Shown one piece after another: positions 1 to 5,475 of a DNA stretch of 5,475 nucleotides; position 1 is the stretch's first letter; each line of letters opens with the position of its first letter. The DNA is from Gemmatimonadales bacterium (GTDB taxonomy: Bacteria; Gemmatimonadota; Gemmatimonadetes; Gemmatimonadales; GWC2-71-9): positions 1-5,475 of the forward strand of contig JACCSZ010000060.1 in the NCBI GenBank assembly GCA_013812695.1. The letters are read 5' to 3'. The notes beneath the pieces are model-generated. The model ran no database searches, had not been told where the DNA came from, and was given only the letters and a program-made list of their open reading frames with translations. The position numbers were made by a program, and so were the translations under genes.

Positions 1-2
1 TG

Positions 3-1802
3 GTCATCATCGACGAGAGTCATCACTACCGAAACCCGCGCACCCGACGTTACCTGCACCTCGCACCGTGGCTGCTCGGCCGGCCGGTGCTGCTGCTCAG
101 CGCGACGCCGATCGTCAACCGTATGGATGACCTCGCGCACCAGCTCCTCCTCGGCATACGCGACGACGCATTGTTGGCCGACGGTGTCGTGTCGATGCGC
201 GCGGCGCTCGCCTCGGGAGCGGGCGCCGCCGCGCTGGGCCGGCTGGTGGTCGAGGATACGATGGACGCGGGACCGCGCCCGATCCGCAGGAGCGCGGTGA
301 GCATGCCCAGTGGGGACGAAAACGTGTCCGTCCGTCGGGTACTTGGGCAGCTCGTGGGTCTGCGCCTTTCCAGCCACCCGCCGACCGCTGCGCTGGTGCG
401 CGGCGTGCTGCAGCGCGCGCTGGCCTCGAGCCCGGCGGCGCTGGCCGGCGCGCTCCGGCGTTACCGAGGTCTGCTGCTCCACGCGCAGGATGCCCAGCGT
501 GCCGGGCGCGCGCTCACCCGGGCCGAGCTGCGGGAGTTCGCGGGAGAGCTCGACGACCAGCTCGTGCTGTGGCAGCTGTACGATGACGGAGGTGGCGTCG
601 TCGACTTGGCGCTCGAGGACCTGGAGTCGCTCGGTGCGTTGCTTGCCGATGCAACGTCCGCGGCCGCGGGGGAGGATCCCAAGGCCGACCGCCTCCGCCG
701 GCTCCTCGCCGACGACCTGCCGACCGTCGTGTTCGTCACCCGCCGCGACACGGTACGTCACCTGCGGGAGCGGCTGGGCCCCCCGCCGGTCGCCTGGTGT
801 ACCGGCGAGCGCGCCGGACTGGGCCACGCGCCAGCGCCAAGGGCCGCCGTGCTCGGGTGGTTTGCGGACGAAGGGCACGACTCCTTGGCGAGGTGCCTGG
901 TCGTGACCGACGTCGCCGCCGAGGGTCTCGATCTCAGGCGCGCCGCGCGCGTGGTGCACTACGACCTGCCGTGGACGCCGATGCGGCTCGAGCAGCGGGA
1001 GGGCCGGGCCGTGCGGCTGGGATCGACGCGCGCGCACGTCGAGGTGGTGCGCTTCGCCCCACCACCCGCGCTCGACTCGGCGCTCAGACTAGGCGAGCAC
1101 CTCGCGAGGAAGGCCGGCCTGCCCGGTCGTGCCGGCCTGGGTGCCGACGGCGTGCAGCTCTGGCGGTGGCGCTCGGTACTGGCCGACCGGCTAGGCCGGG
1201 GACATGCCGTCGCCGGCACCGCGATCGTGCGCCTGGCTTCCGCCGGCAGCGCGGCGATGAGCACGCCCGGGCTGCTGGCGGGGTTCGAGTTGCTGGCAGG
1301 GCATCACGGCAGGCTGGAGATGCTGGCCAGCGCCGTGGGCTGGCTCGACACCGCCGGTCAATGGACCGAGGAGGAAAGCATCGTGACCGCTGCCTTGCTC
1401 GGGGCGGCAGGGAGCAACCTGCGGGTCGACGCTCCGGCGGCGGATGTACGTGCGGCGCTCGACCGCCTTGCCGCGCCGATCCACATCCGGCTCGCGCTTG
1501 CCGGGTCACGGCGGTGGGCCGCGGGCGACCCGGATTCCGCTGCGCGCCGGCTCGCAGGGAGGCTGAGCGAATGGGTACGCGCCGCGGCCCGGCAGCGGGA
1601 TGCCGCCGCGCTGGCGCGGCTCGAGCGCGCGTTGGCTTTCGTGGCCGGGGGCCATACGGCCGGCGAGGCGATGCTCGTGCGGCGACTGGTGGAAGCCTCG
1701 CCGGGGGACGTCGCCCGCACACTCGCCGGCGCACCGGCGCCGACACCCAGGTGGGACGCGGTGGAGGTCCGGGTGACGGGGCTGGTGCTATTCGAGCGGT
1801 AG
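3..1802 (+). CDS. SNF2/HepA-type SF2 DEAD/DEAH helicase, C-terminal 599 residues (5' end outside window)
   Basis: This is an ATP-dependent nucleic-acid translocase or helicase of superfamily 2, cut by the left edge. The frame is open from the first full codon. Visible residues 4-12 read DESHHYRNP (motif II, Walker B, with DESH in place of DEAH) and 32-36 read LSATP (motif III). The second RecA-like lobe follows: motif IV VVFVTRR (242-248), motif V VTDVAAEGLDL (301-311) and motif VI QREGRAVRLGS (331-341) with its arginine fingers. About 205 residues separate motifs III and IV, as is common for the helical insertions of SNF2/HepA proteins. Residues 360-599 are Ala/Leu/Arg-rich, probably helical, and match no domain I recognise. 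The GTG at 87 (residue 29) lies between motifs II and III, so it is not a real start; the Walker A lobe must lie upstream. Motifs V and VI look intact, which suggests an active enzyme. Family assignment is firm. The process (repair, transcription recycling as in RapA, or defence) cannot be told from this fragment. Confidence 0.92.
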   Translation, partial: VIIDESHHYRNPRTRRYLHLAPWLLGRPVLLLSATPIVNRMDDLAHQLLLGIRDDALLADGVVSMRAALASGAGAAALGRLVVEDTMDAGPRPIRRSAVSMPSGDENVSVRRVLGQLVGLRLSSHPPTAALVRGVLQRALASSPAALAGALRRYRGLLLHAQDAQRAGRALTRAELREFAGELDDQLVLWQLYDDGGGVVDLALEDLESLGALLADATSAAAGEDPKADRLRRLLADDLPTVVFVTRRDTVRHLRERLGPPPVAWCTGERAGLGHAPAPRAAVLGWFADEGHDSLARCLVVTDVAAEGLDLRRAARVVHYDLPWTPMRLEQREGRAVRLGSTRAHVEVVRFAPPPALDSALRLGEHLARKAGLPGRAGLGADGVQLWRWRSVLADRLGRGHAVAGTAIVRLASAGSAAMSTPGLLAGFELLAGHHGRLEMLASAVGWLDTAGQWTEEESIVTAALLGAAGSNLRVDAPAADVRAALDRLAAPIHIRLALAGSRRWAAGDPDSAARRLAGRLSEWVRAAARQRDAAALARLERALAFVAGGHTAGEAMLVRRLVEASPGDVARTLAGAPAPTPRWDAVEVRVTGLVLFER

Positions 1803-1894
1803 GTGTCGGTGGACGGCGATGGCGTCGAACGCGAAAATGGCCAGGCACTATGCGCCGGACGCGGGCGGGTGCGGACCGGGCTACGTTTCCGCCC
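1803..1894 (+). other. Intergenic gap between helicase and HAD phosphatase
   Basis: This 92-base gap between two co-directional genes shows no terminator-like hairpin with a T tract, no convincing -35/-10 pair and no AGGAGG-like site before either candidate start of the phosphatase (1850 or 1895). The only A/T-leaning patches are around 1832-1836 and 1846-1852. Read-through from the helicase is the simplest inference, but a promoter of unfamiliar consensus cannot be excluded. Confidence 0.4.
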
Positions 1895-2554
1895 ATGACC
1901 CCGGTGCGCACCGTTCTGTTCGACCTCGACGGCACCCTGATCGACTCGGTCCGTCTCATCCTCGACAGCTATCACCACACCCTCGCCGCGCACGGGCTGA
2001 CGCCGCGCACGGATGAGCACTGGCTCCGCGGCGTCGGCACGCCGCTCTCGGTGCAGCTCGCCGAGTGGGGACACGATCCCGCGGCGTTAAACGCGATGAT
2101 CGCCACGTATCGCGAGTACAACCTGGCCAACCACGACCAGATGGTGACCGTCTATCCGGGCGTCGTGGCCGCGGTCGAGGCGCTGCGCGCGGCCGGCCTC
2201 GGGACCGGCCTGGTGACGAGCAAGAACCGGCACGGCGCGCTCCGCGGGCTGACGCTCGTCAAGCTCGAGCGCATGATGGACGTGCTGGTCTGCGCCGACG
2301 AGGTGACCAACCCCAAGCCGCACCCCGAGCCGGTCGAAAAGGCCCTGGCGCTGCTGGGCGCCGACCCCCGAGCCACGGTCTACGTCGGCGACAGCATCCA
2401 CGACATGGTGTCGGGCCGTGCCGCCGGGGTTCGGACGGCGGCGGCGCTGTGGGGACCGTTTGCTCGGGAGCATCTGGAGGACGCGACTCCAGACTACTGG
2501 CTGGAGACCCCGGGGGATCTGCTGGGGTTTATTCCGTCGGGCGAGTCATCCTGA
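1895..2554 (+). CDS. HAD-IA family phosphatase, PpaX/phosphoglycolate phosphatase-like
   Basis: A complete 219-residue cytosolic, Mg2+-dependent phosphohydrolase. All four HAD motifs are present: I, DLDGTLIDS with nucleophile D10 and acid/base D12; II, T108 in LVTSK; III, K141 in NPKPHPEP; IV, VGDSIHD with D166 and D170. A small alpha-helical C1 cap lies between motifs I and II (about residues 17-88). Length is typical of the family. The cap sequence around YREYNLANHD (72-81) and the KPHPEP segment resemble, from memory, the pyrophosphatase PpaX, which removes pyrophosphate made by HPr kinase/phosphorylase. 2-Phosphoglycolate or another small phosphate ester is equally possible. ATG 1895 is preferred because it puts motif I nine residues from the start. 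An in-frame ATG at 1850 would add 15 Arg-rich residues. Neither has a good Shine-Dalgarno. The gene follows the helicase by 92 bases, and its TGA sits in the arm of the downstream hairpin. Confidence 0.93.
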   Translation: MTPVRTVLFDLDGTLIDSVRLILDSYHHTLAAHGLTPRTDEHWLRGVGTPLSVQLAEWGHDPAALNAMIATYREYNLANHDQMVTVYPGVVAAVEALRAAGLGTGLVTSKNRHGALRGLTLVKLERMMDVLVCADEVTNPKPHPEPVEKALALLGADPRATVYVGDSIHDMVSGRAAGVRTAAALWGPFAREHLEDATPDYWLETPGDLLGFIPSGESS

Positions 2555-2605
2555 GCGGAGCGAAGGAGGCATGAGTCGGGTGATGGCTCCTTCGCTTCGC
2601 TCAGG
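2550..2605 (+). repeat. Interspersed-type inverted repeat / stem-loop ('HPERSEG' hairpin) overlapping the phosphatase stop
   Basis: The arms at 2550-2568 and 2587-2605 pair over 19 consecutive positions. The single non-Watson-Crick position is G2558 opposite T2597, which becomes a G-U wobble in a + strand transcript. After one mismatch the stem continues for three more pairs (2570-2572 with 2583-2585), leaving a 10-base loop. Outside it, 2541-2545 can pair with 2610-2614 across a 4x4 internal loop. One frame of the left arm reads HPERSEG, a string I recall from many spurious proteins in high-GC environmental genomes, so this is likely one copy of a dispersed palindromic element; that copy-number claim cannot be tested here. 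The TGA stop of the phosphatase is at 2552-2554, inside the left arm. No T tract follows on either strand, so it is not a textbook intrinsic terminator. It could still protect the mRNA 3' end or separate the convergent transcripts. Confidence 0.82.
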
Positions 2606-2689
2606 CTGGCTCGCGCCGGGTGACCCGTGTGACGGCATCACGGAAACACAGAAATAGCGGAGCCCGCGTCCGGCTACCACTTTCCACTC
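2606..2689. other. Convergent intergenic spacer downstream of the sensor kinase
   Basis: This is the rest of the spacer between the two convergent stop codons. It holds small imperfect palindromes: CGGG/CCCG at 2617-2620 and 2624-2627, CGTG/CACG at 2626-2629 and 2639-2642, and AGCC/GGCT at 2661-2664 and 2672-2675. On the - strand the last is followed within a few bases by a modestly T-rich run (complement of about 2644-2655), so it could be a weak terminator for the kinase. The 4-bp stem is too short to call it one with confidence. No small gene is seen. Confidence 0.3.
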
Positions 2690-5458
2690 CTACCCGTCGA
2701 GCATCTCCCGCGTCCGGTGGGTGAGCTGCTCGACGGTGAACGGCTTCTCCATGAAGCCGGTGGCCGGAGGCATCACGCCGTCCACCGTCACCGCCCGCTC
2801 GCTGTACCCCGACATGTAGAGCACCTTGAGCGCCGGCTGCCGGGAGCGCAGGCGCTCGACCAACTCGCGCCCGCCCATCTCCGGCATCACCAGGTCGGTC
2901 ACGACGAGATCGATTCGCCGGTCGCCCGCCTCGACGATGCGGAGCGCTTCCGCCCCATGGCGGGCCTCGACGACCGTGTATCCGTGCCACTCGAGCAGCC
3001 GCCGCGCCGAGTCGCGGACCGCCGCCTCGTCCTCGACCAGCAGGAGCGTCTCCGTGCCTCGGGGCAGGCCCCGGCGGTCGGTCTCGCCGGTGTCCGCCAC
3101 ATCGGAGCCCTCGTGACGCGGCAGGAAGATCGTGAACCTGGCGCCCCGCCCGAGCGCGCTCTCCACGGCAATGTGTCCGCCGCTCTGCTCCACGACCCCG
3201 AATACAGTCGAGAGTCCGAGCCCGGCGCCCTTGCCCGCCGCGTTGGTGGTGAAGAACGGCTCGAAGATCCGCGCCTGGGTCGCGACATCCATCCCGACGC
3301 CGGTATCGCCGACCGACAGGGTGACGTACGGGCCGAACCGGATGCCGTCGCCGCGCGCGTCGTCCACGGTCTCGATGTCCAGGTTGGCGGTAGCGATCGT
3401 GAGCCGCCCGCCCCCCGGCATCGCGTCGCGCGCGTTCACGACCAGATTGACGAGCACCTGCTCGAGCTGGCCGGGATCGGCGAGCACGCAGCCGAGCCCC
3501 GGATCGAGTTCGGTCTCGAGCGACACGTCGGCGCCGAGCAGGCGGCGAAACATCACCTCGAGCTCGGCGACCGAGCGGTTGAGCGAGAGGATGCGCGGCT
3601 GCAGCACCTGGCGCCGGCTGAACGCGAGCAGTTGCCGGGTGAGCGCCGCCGCGCGCTCGCCGGCATGGCGGATCTGCTCGACGTCCGCCCGGATCGGATC
3701 GCCATGGCGTAGCTCCTGGAGCACCAGATCGCCGTAGCTCAGAATGGCGGTGAGCAGGTTGTTGAAGTCGTGCGCGATCCCGCCGGCGAGCCGGCCCACC
3801 GCTTCCATCTTCTGTGCGTGTCGAAGCTGCTCTTCGCTCCGGCGAAGCGCCATCTGGGCGGCCCGCTGATCGGTGATGTCCTGATGGACGAGGATGGCGC
3901 CGAGGATCTTGCCGTCGAGACTCCGGAGCGGCACGGCGGAATTGAGGATCGTCTTCTGTGCCCCGTCGAAGCTCTCGATCTGGACGACCTCGTTGAGCGA
4001 GGTCTCGCCTTTCCGGATGGCCCGCGCGGCCGCCCATTCTTCAGCCGCGATCGGCTCGCCCGAGTCCGCCCACCACCCCTTGTACTCACCTAAGCCCTCG
4101 AGTCCCGTGTAGCGGGCGCCGCCCCAGATGGCTCGTCCTTCCGGATTCCCGAACATGATCCGCCCGTCGCGCTCGAGCACCCAGACGCCCACGGGCAGCG
4201 TCTCGAGCACCTGCTCGAGCAGCCGGCTCTGTCCCTGGGCCAGCAGCTCGGCTCGCATGCGCTCGGTCGCGTCCACCACCGCGCCCACCATGCGGACGGC
4301 GTCGCCGGCCTCGTCGCGGACGATGGCCGCGCGGTCTCGCACGTGCGCGTAGCCACCGTCCGCCCGGCGGAAGCGATAGCCATCGCCCCACACGGCCGAG
4401 CCCCCGGCGATCGCCGCGTGGATGCCGGTCACCACGCGCTCGCGGTCGTCGCCGTGAAGCCGCTCGTACCACCAGGCCGCCAACAGCCCTGGTGCCGTCC
4501 GGTGGTAGCCGAAGGGACCCTCCGGGCTCTCCTCCCAGGCGATCCGATCGGTCAGGAGATCCCAGTCCCACACCGCGTCGATGGTCGCCGCGGAGGCCAG
4601 ACGGTAGCGATCTTCGGAGGCCCGGAGATCGAGCTCGCCGCGCCGCCGCTCGGTGATGTCCTGGAGCGCCACGTGATATCGTGGGACTTCGTCCTCACCA
4701 CCGGGCAGCGAGGTGACGGTCGCCACGACCCACACCGGCTCCTCGCCAGCCCTGACCATCCGCTTCTCGGACTGGTAACTGGTGCACTCACCCGCCTGGA
4801 GGAGTCGAATGGCCTCCACGTCGGAGCTTCGGTCGGCGGGGTGCGTCGACGCCTCGGCCGGACAGCCGGCGAGCGCCTCGGGGACCGTGCCCAGCAGGTC
4901 CGCCATGGCGCGATTGACGCGAAGCCAGCAGCCATCCGAAAGCATGAGGCCCATCGGGAGCGCGGACGCGTCGAACACGGCGTCGACCGGTTCGCCGCGG
5001 GACCGGAGCTCGAGCTCGGTCACGACCGACGCGGCGAGGTCCTCCAGGAGAGCCACGTCCCGCGGCGACCAGATCCTCGGGAGCGCGTCGATCACCGCGA
5101 GCGCCCCGACCGTCCGCCCGTCGTGCAAGGTCAGCGGCACTCCGGCATATCCGATCCAGCCCAACTCCCGGATGGAGGGGCTGGCACGAAGGAGCGGGTG
5201 GCGGCGGGCGTCCTCGACGATCAGCGGGGCGCGGGACGCGACGACGTGCCGGCAGAACGAGCGGGAGAGCGGCATGCTCCGGCTGCTGGCCCATGGCTCG
5301 GCCAGCCCAACGGCGCTCCTGACGAAAGCGCGGTCGGGCCCGGTCAGCGTGACCAAGGCTACGGGCGCGCCAAGCAGCCGAGCCGCCAGCCGCGTCAGGC
5401 GGTCGAAGGCGTCTTCGGCAGGACTGTCACGCAGCCGTGCGGCGTGCACCATGGTCAT
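2690..5458 (-). CDS. Cytosolic hybrid sensor histidine kinase, GAF-PAS-PAS-PAS-HisKA-HATPase_c-REC
   Basis: A 922-residue signal-transduction kinase that autophosphorylates on His and passes phosphate to its own receiver. Order: GAF (about 15-150); PAS1 (157-270, ending QDITERR); PAS2 of the PAS_3 type (283-400, with WDWD, FRRADGGYAHVRDR and VGAVVDATER); PAS3 (410-530, with EYKGWW and HQDITDQR); dimerisation/HisKA with H box AHDFNNLL, phospho-acceptor H563; catalytic ATPase with N675 (NARDAMPGGG), DTGVGM (718-723), FEPFFTT and GKGAGLGLS (742-750); C-terminal REC with acidic pocket E809/D810, phospho-acceptor D855, S883 and K905. No transmembrane segment or signal peptide is visible, so sensing is cytoplasmic, possibly through a GAF or PAS ligand. 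There is no DNA-binding output, so an Hpt protein or separate regulator is expected elsewhere. ATG 5458 (or 5452) is the best start seen, but no Shine-Dalgarno precedes it and the frame stays open to the right edge, so the true start may be outside. All catalytic residues look intact. Confidence 0.93.
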   Translation of the reverse strand: MTMVHAARLRDSPAEDAFDRLTRLAARLLGAPVALVTLTGPDRAFVRSAVGLAEPWASSRSMPLSRSFCRHVVASRAPLIVEDARRHPLLRASPSIRELGWIGYAGVPLTLHDGRTVGALAVIDALPRIWSPRDVALLEDLAASVVTELELRSRGEPVDAVFDASALPMGLMLSDGCWLRVNRAMADLLGTVPEALAGCPAEASTHPADRSSDVEAIRLLQAGECTSYQSEKRMVRAGEEPVWVVATVTSLPGGEDEVPRYHVALQDITERRRGELDLRASEDRYRLASAATIDAVWDWDLLTDRIAWEESPEGPFGYHRTAPGLLAAWWYERLHGDDRERVVTGIHAAIAGGSAVWGDGYRFRRADGGYAHVRDRAAIVRDEAGDAVRMVGAVVDATERMRAELLAQGQSRLLEQVLETLPVGVWVLERDGRIMFGNPEGRAIWGGARYTGLEGLGEYKGWWADSGEPIAAEEWAAARAIRKGETSLNEVVQIESFDGAQKTILNSAVPLRSLDGKILGAILVHQDITDQRAAQMALRRSEEQLRHAQKMEAVGRLAGGIAHDFNNLLTAILSYGDLVLQELRHGDPIRADVEQIRHAGERAAALTRQLLAFSRRQVLQPRILSLNRSVAELEVMFRRLLGADVSLETELDPGLGCVLADPGQLEQVLVNLVVNARDAMPGGGRLTIATANLDIETVDDARGDGIRFGPYVTLSVGDTGVGMDVATQARIFEPFFTTNAAGKGAGLGLSTVFGVVEQSGGHIAVESALGRGARFTIFLPRHEGSDVADTGETDRRGLPRGTETLLLVEDEAAVRDSARRLLEWHGYTVVEARHGAEALRIVEAGDRRIDLVVTDLVMPEMGGRELVERLRSRQPALKVLYMSGYSERAVTVDGVMPPATGFMEKPFTVEQLTHRTREMLDG

Positions 5459-5475
5459 GGGGTGGAGGTCCGGGG

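Noticed and set aside
1820..1855. Promoter for the phosphatase around the CACTAT hexamer at 1846-1851
   Set aside because: There is no -35 partner at suitable spacing, and the match is within chance for the region.
797..1894. A 366-codon open extension upstream of the HAD phosphatase in the same frame
   Set aside because: It overlaps the helicase and translates to an Arg/Ala/Gly-rich low-complexity string, as expected for a GC-rich shadow frame. The HAD fold begins naturally at ATG 1895.
1084..1959. Long - strand open frame opposite the helicase
   Set aside because: The Arg/Pro-rich product has no motif, and it is antisense to conserved helicase coding sequence. Overlapping - strand frames at 959-1264 and 1358-2074 are rejected for the same reason.
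1..2554. Anti-phage defence system such as DISARM built on the SNF2-like helicase
   Set aside because: Only a helicase fragment is visible. The next gene is a housekeeping-type phosphatase, and no methylase, nuclease or other defence component is present.
2550..2605. Rho-independent terminator
   Set aside because: The stem is strong, but no T tract follows it on either strand, so it is listed as a repeat with possible termination or stability roles only.
2418..2657. 79-codon + strand frame containing HPERSEG
   Set aside because: It is a translation through the hairpin repeat and the 3' end of the phosphatase, and is a known kind of spurious protein.
2717..3712. 331-codon + strand frame antisense to the kinase catalytic and receiver domains
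   Set aside because: It is a typical His/Arg/Leu-rich antisense shadow of REC/HATPase genes, with no motif or ribosome binding site.
2601..4037. 478-codon - strand frame within the kinase
   Set aside because: It is a shifted frame of the kinase gene with Arg/Gly-rich content. The kinase frame carries all H, N, G and REC motifs without interruption.

Overview
This GC-rich bacterial window has an ordinary three-gene layout. There are two genes on the + strand, a helicase entering from the left edge and a small HAD phosphatase. A large hybrid sensor kinase faces them on the - strand and runs to the right edge. The composition, the multi-PAS 'HDFNNLL'-type hybrid kinase and an intergenic hairpin of the 'HPERSEG' type are together reminiscent of Gemmatimonadota or a similar high-GC environmental phylum. 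That placement is from memory and tentative.

Positions 3-1802 hold the C-terminal part of an SF2 helicase of the SNF2/HepA type. The window opens at helicase motif II, so motifs I and Ia lie outside it. After a 92-base gap with no convincing promoter or ribosome binding site, 1895-2554 encodes a complete 219-residue HAD-IA phosphatase resembling the PpaX/phosphoglycolate phosphatase group. Its stop codon lies inside the left arm of a 19-bp inverted repeat (2550-2605), which fills part of the 135-base convergent intergenic region. From 5458 down to 2690 runs a soluble GAF-PAS-PAS-PAS-HisKA-HATPase-REC hybrid histidine kinase. Its reading frame stays open to the window edge, so its start is not settled.

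The genes show no evident shared pathway. Helicase and phosphatase are co-directional and could be co-transcribed. The kinase is convergent and has no partner regulator in view. I see no mobile element, CRISPR array, tRNA or rRNA. I found no clear new multi-gene system. The items most worth a second look are the hairpin that overlaps a stop codon, the unassigned helicase tail and the orphan cytosolic hybrid kinase.
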